Shown here piece by piece: positions 24,912-29,804 of a stretch of DNA of 29,804 nucleotides; position 1 is the first letter of the stretch, and every line of letters begins with the position of its first letter. The translations under genes were made by a program, and so were the position numbers. Source of the DNA: WTAW01 sp964540205 (lineage in GTDB: Bacteria > Acidobacteriota > Aminicenantia > Aminicenantales > Aminicenantaceae); the NCBI GenBank assembly GCA_964540205.1, contig CAZIMJ010000178.1, forward strand, positions 1 to 29,804, written 5' to 3'. The notes below the pieces were generated by a model. That model was not told the origin of the DNA, did not search any database, and saw only the letters and a list, made by a program, of their open reading frames with translations.

Positions 24912-25637
24912 ATGAAAGACGAACAATCGAATCCCGATATTTTAGTACAGAGGATCGATTTAAAAATTCCATTGATCGGATTTTATGACGCGCCTGATCC
25001 ACAGCCTTTTGCGCCGAATGTCATCCCCAAGCCCGGAGAATGTGTCTTTTCATTCTATGAAAATTGGCTCAGAGGCGAGACTCTTCACATCACCAAGGAC
25101 CACTACGGATGTGGAGGGGTCGGTCGATGGATGTGTGGAATAACGACCCGATCCAGAGAAGCATTCATAAAGTTCTTAGTGGACGACGAAGGGCTCAAAT
25201 CCTCCCATGCACTCATGGAACAATGGATCAATTCCAGAAGTCCTTTCCAAGCATCGCATCCGCATCTTCTGGTCGGACCGCTTAAAGAGGATCAGTGGGC
25301 GCATGCAAAGAGCATCACTTTTTTTGTCAATCCAGATCAATTGAGCACGCTCATGTTAGGTGCTCAGTACGAAAGTTCCCCTGAGGACCCCCCTTCTGTG
25401 ATCGCGCCATTTGGTTCAGGCTGCATGGAGCTATTGCCCTTTGATGACCCGAACATCCCACAAGCAGCGATCAGCACAACAGACATTGCTATGCGCCAGT
25501 ACATCCCTCGCAACATCCTGGGATTTACCGTTACAAAGTCCATGTTTGAGCGACTCTGTTCTCTGGATAAACGGAGTTTTCTCTATAAACCCTTCCTGCA
25601 GAGGCTGCGGAAAGCGAGGGGTTTACCAGACATCTAA
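24912..25637 (+). CDS. DUF169-family protein (COG2043 type)
   Basis: A 241-residue cytoplasmic-type protein with no signal peptide. DUF169 is recognised by the HYGCGGVGRWMCG stretch (C67, C75), the earlier GECVFSFYE (C44) and the later FGSGCMELLPF (C171); these Cys residues are probable metal or cluster ligands. Family function is undescribed, though Cys-rich binding of a redox cofactor is likely. ATG at 24912 follows a AAAGGG. It converges with the CocE gene, leaving only six bases between the stops. Confidence 0.85.
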   Translation: MKDEQSNPDILVQRIDLKIPLIGFYDAPDPQPFAPNVIPKPGECVFSFYENWLRGETLHITKDHYGCGGVGRWMCGITTRSREAFIKFLVDDEGLKSSHALMEQWINSRSPFQASHPHLLVGPLKEDQWAHAKSITFFVNPDQLSTLMLGAQYESSPEDPPSVIAPFGSGCMELLPFDDPNIPQAAISTTDIAMRQYIPRNILGFTVTKSMFERLCSLDKRSFLYKPFLQRLRKARGLPDI

Positions 25638-25643
25638 ACTGAA

Positions 25644-27527
25644 TTATTGGATAATCCTCAGCTTGAGATGAGAGCTGTGTTCGGATGATCTGTAGACTCT
25701 GTGTGTGGCCTTCTGGAAATCGGATTCTTTGGCGTGGTAGATATCCACGAATTTCTGCGGATTCCGGTCGATCACCGGAAACCACGTGCTCTGGACCTGC
25801 ACCATGATACGATGTCCTTTTTTGAACGTGTGGCATTTATCCCTCAAATCATATTTGATCTCGGTTACTTTATCCGGAACAAAAGGCTCGGGATTCTCGA
25901 AACTTTTCCGGTACTTTCCTCGAAAAACATCGGCACCCACAAGCATCTGGAAATGTCCCATCCTCACACTGCAGGGATTCGGTTTGTTGTCAGGGGCGTC
26001 ACCGTGGTAAACATCGATCAGTTTGACAATCCAATCGGCATCAGTGCCTGTGGTCGAAACAAAGAGATCAGCGATTATGGGGCCTGCAATCGTGATATCT
26101 TCTTCCAGAACAGCAGATTCATAAACAAGAACATCCGGCCGGGATGCGGAAAACCTCTGGTCCTCGACCATCCACAGGTGTTCTTGTGATGTCCGGGTTT
26201 CTGCGGAAAAAGGCACGGGTTTGTTCGGATTGCTGATATAAGAATCAAAAGTATCTTCTGTGTTTTTCGGAGGAGGAGAAAAAGAGAGTTTTCCATTTGG
26301 ATGAAAATAGAGATTTTTTTCCCCGGCAGCCTGCGGTGGCCAATGGTCATAGGAGCGCCACTGGTTGGATCCTGTTTCGAAAACCAAGGCCTCGGGAAGA
26401 TTGAGTTCCCCTTTTTCTTTAAGATGGTAAAGGAAGAACGGGAATTCGACTTTCTCTCTGTAATACTCACCGGTTTTTGATTCGAATCGGATGTTGCCGA
26501 GCGCATCTCCATCCATACGTGACCAACCCCCATGGAGCCAGGGCCCTACCACAAGAATGCTCTTGTTGTCGGGATTCTTTGCCTCGATCGTGTAGTAGAT
26601 ACTCATCGGCCCGTAGAAATCTTCGGCGTCGAACCATCCTGCGACATTCAGGATGGGGTGTTTGATATTGTTCAAATACTGGAGCACGTCCTGTTCCTTC
26701 CAGTATTCGTCATAATCGCCATGTTCCATATACTCATTCCAAGTGGGGACCTGGTTGTAAAAATAAAGTTTGTCCACATTGGAAACCGGTCCGAGCTCGA
26801 GGAAAAACCGATAGCCATCGGGTGTTCCATAACTGAATCTAGCAGTGCTTTGTTCTGTCTGGTTAGGCCTTGTCCTGGCATTATTAGACAGCCATCCGAA
26901 TGTGTACATCAAACGGAAAGCCCCATTGTGATGAAAATCGTCCCCGATCCACATATCCGACGGTGAAGCTTGAGGGGAAGAGGCTTTGAGTGCCGGATGA
27001 GCATCGATCATCCCCATGACTGTCTGCCACCCCGGATAGGAAATGCCCATCTGTCCGACACGTCCGTTGTGATTGGGGATATTTTCGAGCAGCCACTCGA
27101 TCGTATCGTAGGTATCGCTGCTTTCATCGACATCGTCAGAATCCTCTTTGACTGTTTTGTGTGGCTTCATCACGATGAATTCTCCTTCGGATTTAAACTT
27201 TCCTCGGACATCTTGGTATACAAAAATAAAACCTTCCTGAGTATAGGCTTCATTGAAAAAAACTCGTCGGGACTGTTTAGGTCCGTAATAACGGACGGAA
27301 TATGGAGTTCGGAAAAGAATGATCGGGTATTTTTGAGTTTTTTCTTTTGGCGTATACACTTGAGTGTAGAGCTTCACTCCATCCCTCATCGCCACCATGT
27401 ATTCCGCTTTATCATAGCTGGCTCTTGTATCCAGTTTTTCTTGAGCAATAAGAAGAGTAGTGTTCAAAAGGAAAAAAACCGGGATTATGGCTCTCGATAA
27501 TGGCTTGCGGTACAATCTCCATTTCAT
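25644..27527 (-). CDS. CocE/NonD-type serine hydrolase (X-Pro dipeptidyl-peptidase family)
   Basis: From ATG 27527 (GGGAGGT five bases upstream) 627 residues; a 26-residue upstream extension has no ribosome site. Residues 1-29 are a signal peptide. The S15/CocE nucleophile is S163 in GISYPGW; DRNPQ and the C-terminal GHRIMVQV supply the rest of the triad and the PepX C-terminal jelly-roll domain (DWIVKLIDVYHGD). Family members cleave X-Pro dipeptides or hydrolyse cocaine-like esters or glutaryl amides; the substrate is unknown. It is likely exported to the periplasm. Confidence 0.9.
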   Translation of the reverse strand: MKWRLYRKPLSRAIIPVFFLLNTTLLIAQEKLDTRASYDKAEYMVAMRDGVKLYTQVYTPKEKTQKYPIILFRTPYSVRYYGPKQSRRVFFNEAYTQEGFIFVYQDVRGKFKSEGEFIVMKPHKTVKEDSDDVDESSDTYDTIEWLLENIPNHNGRVGQMGISYPGWQTVMGMIDAHPALKASSPQASPSDMWIGDDFHHNGAFRLMYTFGWLSNNARTRPNQTEQSTARFSYGTPDGYRFFLELGPVSNVDKLYFYNQVPTWNEYMEHGDYDEYWKEQDVLQYLNNIKHPILNVAGWFDAEDFYGPMSIYYTIEAKNPDNKSILVVGPWLHGGWSRMDGDALGNIRFESKTGEYYREKVEFPFFLYHLKEKGELNLPEALVFETGSNQWRSYDHWPPQAAGEKNLYFHPNGKLSFSPPPKNTEDTFDSYISNPNKPVPFSAETRTSQEHLWMVEDQRFSASRPDVLVYESAVLEEDITIAGPIIADLFVSTTGTDADWIVKLIDVYHGDAPDNKPNPCSVRMGHFQMLVGADVFRGKYRKSFENPEPFVPDKVTEIKYDLRDKCHTFKKGHRIMVQVQSTWFPVIDRNPQKFVDIYHAKESDFQKATHRVYRSSEHSSHLKLRIIQ

Positions 27528-27669
27528 AACAGACCTCCCCAAGATTTTGATTTTATCTGATTTTCTGCCGGACCCAGTAATAACACAGAGAAACACCAAG
27601 GTCAATCTAAAGAAGGATGGATAAAAAAATAAAATTATTTTATTAATCCTATGAAATCGATAATATTTG

Positions 27670-27678
27670 TGTTATAAT
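27670..27678 (+). promoter_or_regulatory. Extended -10 promoter, TGTTATAAT
   Basis: A perfect TATAAT at 27673-27678 preceded by TG-T, the extended -10 form that needs no -35. It points right, towards the structured segment, with no protein gene downstream on the plus strand, so it would drive a small non-coding transcript. Confidence 0.4.
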
Positions 27679-27688
27679 GTTTTTAGTT

Positions 27689-27763
27689 CAATCTCGGTTG
27701 GCTGGCTGGCAGAGATTGAGTCCTCCTTCAAACCCCCTTTGCTTATTTCCCCAATCAGCCAGC
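27689..27763 (+). ncRNA. Possible structured RNA with alternative hairpins
   Basis: Two mutually exclusive pairings are possible. CAATCTC (27689-27695) pairs perfectly with GAGATTG (27712-27718); alternatively, GCTGGCTG (27701-27708) pairs with CAGCCAGC (27756-27763) while GATTG (27714-27718) pairs with CAATC (27752-27756). An extended -10 promoter sits eleven bases upstream. That arrangement suits a switch or antitermination signal, but no sequence class is recognised and the region is short. Confidence 0.3.
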
Positions 27764-27797
27764 ATTTCTTTTATCTCAAAGACTTGAGGGTAATCAA

Positions 27798-27812
27798 CCT
27801 GGATAATTCAGG
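27798..27812. repeat. Minimal palindrome made of the two MITE ends, CCTGGATAATTCAGG
   Basis: The first bases CCTGGAT are those of the left end of the elements at 3276 and 7024, and AATTCAGG those of their right end, with almost nothing between; it extends to AACC/GGTT arms. The flanking four bases (TCAA and TTAT) do not match, so no target duplication is visible. It follows a stop codon (minus strand), as element 1 does. It may be an internal deletion product or a coincidence. Confidence 0.35.
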
Positions 27813-27857
27813 TTATTCGATAAGATCGAGGATCTTTTTCTTGTCCCGGATGCCTTC

Positions 27858-28235
27858 TTAAATTCCCGGTAATAAAGAGTCGATCTCTACTTCGTTGTAA
27901 TCACACCTTTCGATCTCGATCCGCTCGTCCAGGATACAACATTCGATCTCCCGGACACACCTGGCATACTTTACAGGGCTATTTTTTCTTCGGAACTCAA
28001 AGTATGTCACCTGAAGCAGCATCTTTTCTTGCCCCACGGCGAAATGATTCAACACGACAATGTGCTCTTCCTTGTTTTCCTGATTCCCATCCAGATTTAC
28101 GTGGAATTCGCCCTTGATGAAACTGTCATTTTCGAAGCGCTCAAGTTCTGAGATCTCTTCATAGATCTCCCAGAGAACGTCTGCCGGTTTCCTATCCTGG
28201 GTTAATCCATCCGTGATATTTCTTGAAAACATCAT
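27858..28235 (-). CDS. Hypothetical exported protein, N-terminus probably frameshifted
   Basis: The 125-codon open frame (PADVLWEIYEEISELERFEN, KEEHIVVLNHFAVGQEKM, YFEFRRKNSPVKYARCVREI) has no recognised domain. Its first Met (28235) has no ribosome site. In-frame sequence upstream reads as a signal peptide (FSVVASGIFSLIFLSS) and a promoter lies further up (28345-28375), but the natural ATG at 28311 is in another frame: removing one T of the run of six (28303-28308) gives MFFCKIIRGFSVVAS, joined to the rest. Past its stop, 14 more codons continue in frame (EGIRDKKKILDLIE) to a TAA at 27813. So the gene is probably decaying at both ends, or contains homopolymer errors. Confidence 0.5.
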   Translation of the reverse strand: MMFSRNITDGLTQDRKPADVLWEIYEEISELERFENDSFIKGEFHVNLDGNQENKEEHIVVLNHFAVGQEKMLLQVTYFEFRRKNSPVKYARCVREIECCILDERIEIERCDYNEVEIDSLLPGI

Positions 28236-28344
28236 GGATGACAGAAATATGAGAGAAAATATTCCTGACGCGACAACACTAAACCCCCTGATGATCTTAC
28301 AGAAAAAACATCTCTAATCCATCCCGATCTTATCCGCAGGTACC

Positions 28345-28375
28345 ATTATAAACGCAAACGGCTGATAAATTTCAA
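28345..28375 (-). promoter_or_regulatory. Promoter upstream of the 28 kb hypothetical gene
   Basis: On the minus strand TTGAAA (28370-28375) and TATAAT (28345-28350) are separated by 19 bases, slightly long for sigma70. They lie about 35 bases before ATG 28311, consistent with a transcript whose first codons are MFF-C-K once the frame is corrected. Confidence 0.45.
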
Positions 28376-28400
28376 GCGATTTCTTTTCTCTTGTTGAATG

Positions 28401-28667
28401 TTATCGCGCTGGATCTTTACAGTTGGGCCATGGTATATCCCGTATGGCTCCCCGGAACTGATAGAGAACACATCTATCTAGCCTCCCCCCTTTTTTCTTT
28501 TTCAGGCGTTCATACAGCTCTTCAGGATCTGAAAGTTTTAGCTGTTGAGATGACTTAATCCCGAGAGAATACAACTCAGCCGCAGCAACCGGACCAATGT
28601 TCCGTACCGATTGCAGATCTTGTAAGGCATTTTTTTCGTCTTTGATATTTTTCACGATCGCTATCAT
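28401..28667 (-). CDS. Cdd1-type helix-hairpin-helix protein
   Basis: An 88-residue protein of the pathogenicity-locus Cdd1 / HhH family: LQSVRNIGPVAAAELYSLGI is a DNA-binding helix-hairpin-helix (residues 18-37), and LYERLKKKKGG...DRCVLYQFRGAI the family's second half. It is thought to bind DNA non-specifically, possibly in repair or competence; similar proteins are annotated as mitomycin resistance. ATG overlaps the upstream gene's TGA in ATGA, so it is translationally coupled to it. Confidence 0.8.
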   Translation of the reverse strand: MIAIVKNIKDEKNALQDLQSVRNIGPVAAAELYSLGIKSSQQLKLSDPEELYERLKKKKGGRLDRCVLYQFRGAIRDIPWPNCKDPAR

Positions 28668-29008
28668 TTATCTTTCAGAACGTGATTAGTAAAAAAGTAG
28701 GCATCCCCATCATTCGATTCCTTAGGGTCATAAATGGGCTCCCAAGCGATATAAACGGGGTCCGCGCTTCGCAAGAGGCTGAGGACGGATTCGAACTGTG
28801 AACTGGGTGCAAAATAGAAGATTTTCCCATCCGCAAAATAGGGCTCTGGGATTTTGCTCCCCTCTATGGTGAATACCGCCTGCGCGACCTCTTTGCCTCC
28901 AGAATAGATGTGAATGATCTTATCTCCCCAGCGCGTTCGTCTTCCCTTCAGGTCCCTGGCATAGATCTGAACGGTGTAGCTATCAATCTTGTGACTTATC
29001 ACCTTCAT
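28664..29008 (-). CDS. Uncharacterised small protein between DUF6141 and Cdd1 genes
   Basis: A 114-residue protein with no signal peptide: YTVQIYARDLKGRRTRWGDK, IHIYSGGKEVAQAVFTIEGS, YFAPSSQFESVLSLLRSADPVYIAW. Mostly beta and short; not recognised. It overlaps the DUF6141 gene by 26 bp and the Cdd1 gene by four. Ribosome site AGAGGAAG lies four bases before its ATG. It should work with one of them, but no motif says how. Confidence 0.75.
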   Translation of the reverse strand: MKVISHKIDSYTVQIYARDLKGRRTRWGDKIIHIYSGGKEVAQAVFTIEGSKIPEPYFADGKIFYFAPSSQFESVLSLLRSADPVYIAWEPIYDPKESNDGDAYFFTNHVLKDK

Positions 29009-29516
29009 GTGTCTTCCTCTTGGCTTTCTCTATAGCGATAATCAGCTCCTCCGCTTTTTGGGAGCCGAGCAATATCTTCCGTCCGCTGCTGAGGACCAAT
29101 TGAACACCGCGGTTCCCACTGACATTGTAGGCTTTGCTCCCAGAACCATAACGGATACCCCAACCTCTATACTCTCTCAGAGGCCGGTATGTTCTCGCCT
29201 CGTATGTTTGGATCGCCTCAAAAGGCATCGTCCGGAATTTGCGATGAAAAGGGATGAAACGGATGTATATTCCATCTCCACGAACCTCGGTGGTCAATCC
29301 TACTATGTAAGTCATCACAGGAAATGCCAATCCGAAGAGGATCCACATGCCAATCACAACAAGATCAGGCGCGGGCCGTGTTCCGAAAGGAATTTTTGAG
29401 ACGATCTGCTGGATAAAACTATACCAGGAGAGTCCCATCAGAAAAATAACAAAAACCCAGATCCAAAGCTGGCGGAACCGTTGGACTTCACGGAATAAAA
29501 CATCTTTTTGATCCAT
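28983..29516 (-). CDS. DUF6141-like membrane protein
   Basis: A 177-residue protein with two membrane segments (about 14-33 and 50-71), then a soluble domain with TTEVRGDGIYIRFIPFHRKF, YRGWGIRYGSGSKAYNVSG and NRGVQLVLSSGRKILLGSQ. That pattern is typical of DUF6141, uncharacterised membrane proteins. ATG 29516 has only a weak ribosome site. It is first of three overlapping genes on the minus strand. Confidence 0.8.
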   Translation of the reverse strand: MDQKDVLFREVQRFRQLWIWVFVIFLMGLSWYSFIQQIVSKIPFGTRPAPDLVVIGMWILFGLAFPVMTYIVGLTTEVRGDGIYIRFIPFHRKFRTMPFEAIQTYEARTYRPLREYRGWGIRYGSGSKAYNVSGNRGVQLVLSSGRKILLGSQKAEELIIAIEKAKRKTHEGDKSQD

Positions 29517-29573
29517 AGGACTCTAACACCAGGTCTATTATACTGTGTCCTTCAAATTTTAGAAACTGTTTGT

Positions 29574-29804
29574 AAGCATCCTCAAAACCGTGATGGCATG
29601 AATCACATTGCGTTATTGAGTGTCCCAATTGTGTGGTGGAGAAAACCATGTGAAGGGCTGGACGGGCATGGGACATCTCCCTGAAGGGGATGTGAGGGAA
29701 GCCCGGAACCGAGCGAAGCTTCCTCGCTGGGGAAACTGAGAGTGTTTTCGAAATCACCAATTGGAGCACTCGGAGCGTCATTCATCACGGATTTGAGGAT
29801 GCTT
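29574..29804. mobile_element. Element with long inverted ends at the right edge, no transposase
   Basis: The left end (29574-29595, beginning AAGCATCCTCAAA) is repeated in reverse complement at 29783-29804, 21 of 22 bases identical. Inside are further hairpins (for example the arms ACATC/GATGT around 29672-29692, and AGCGA/TCGCT). The reading frames across it are not convincing. The right flank is outside the window, so no target duplication can be tested and the true ends may be longer. Probably a non-autonomous transposable element or a repetitive palindrome. Confidence 0.55.

Larger units (their letters stand above)
27528..27857. other. Intergenic region with promoter, hairpins and MITE-end palindrome
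   Basis: No protein gene. Read from left to right it holds the CocE leader, an extended -10 promoter pointing right (27670-27678), a structured segment (27689-27763), a 15-bp palindrome built from the ends of the miniature elements (27798-27812), and a readable 3' extension of the downstream gene. Reading frames through it exist on both strands but lack starts and recognisable content. Confidence 0.5.

Noticed and set aside
27667..27861. Plus-strand 64-codon frame over the structured segment
   Set aside because: Low complexity, no homology recognised and it spans the hairpins and palindrome; treated as non-coding.
29488..29781. Minus-strand frame with a CxxCH (CDSCHHG) at the right edge
   Set aside because: The CxxCH falls in the inverted-repeat end and the rest of the frame is low-quality sequence spanning hairpins; coincidence is more likely than a cytochrome.
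1..29804. CRISPR arrays, tRNA or rRNA genes, integron attC sites
   Set aside because: No regularly spaced direct repeats, no cloverleaf-like or rRNA-like sequence, and the inverted repeats lack attC core sites.

Overview
The window is a dense, mostly minus-strand stretch of a free-living, Gram-negative-type bacterium. The mix of genes resembles Candidatus Aminicenantes or another Acidobacteriota-like lineage: a long exported Asp-box/VPS10 protein, a GWxTD-domain protein (pseudogene), a PadR regulator beside a permease with a PadR-linked N-terminal prefix, YtcJ-like amidohydrolase lipoproteins, and DUF169, DUF4870 and DUF6141 proteins. This placement is an inference from gene content and moderate GC; there is no rRNA or other marker gene here. 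Most products carry signal peptides or lipoboxes, so the region is mainly a collection of envelope hydrolases and a peptide/sugar-scavenging gene set.

Layout. 1-3.2 kb: a YtcJ-like amidohydrolase cut by the left edge, a PAP2 phosphatase and a lipoprotein built from two tandem helical repeats. 3.2-8.2 kb: a run of exported enzymes (VOC protein, MBL-fold hydrolase with an ankyrin stub, class-C beta-lactamase-like serine hydrolase, exported methyltransferase), then gene remnants and a broken MBL-fold gene. Two related miniature inverted-repeat elements, each with a perfect 4-bp target duplication, sit in this part. 8.5-9.8 kb: a 7-TM LuxR-type regulator convergent with a cupin; the two stop codons share one CTAG. 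9.9-13 kb: a FtsX/MacB-type permease with its PadR regulator upstream. 13.3-16.7 kb: an exported C45 acyltransferase-like hydrolase with a good promoter, a heavily decayed GWxTD/TPR gene, and an overlapping two-gene nucleotidyltransferase module that looks like a toxin-antitoxin pair. 16.8-22.9 kb: a large Asp-box (BNR/VPS10) protein, a GH127 beta-L-arabinofuranosidase-like lipoprotein, a membrane-anchored protein of unknown function and a DUF4870 protein. 23-27.5 kb: a second YtcJ-like amidohydrolase, a DUF169 protein and a CocE/NonD esterase-peptidase. 27.5-29.8 kb: a non-coding stretch with an extended -10 promoter and mutually exclusive hairpins, a hypothetical exported protein with a probably frameshifted signal peptide, a tight three-gene operon (DUF6141, unknown, Cdd1-type HhH) and, at the right edge, an element bounded by inverted repeats.

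The most notable signals are: the two MITE-like elements and a third minimal palindrome of the same ends; several genes decayed by stops and frameshifts (MBL, GWxTD, the 27.8-28.3 kb gene); three hydrophobic N-termini beginning M-x-x-C-K, one of them a stand-alone 25-residue ORF; the exactly 104-residue His-conserving duplication in the lipoprotein; the zinc-ribbon-like start grafted on the GH127 lipoprotein; and the conserved-looking nucleotidyltransferase pair. I did not find a CRISPR array, tRNA, rRNA or an obvious multi-gene defence system.
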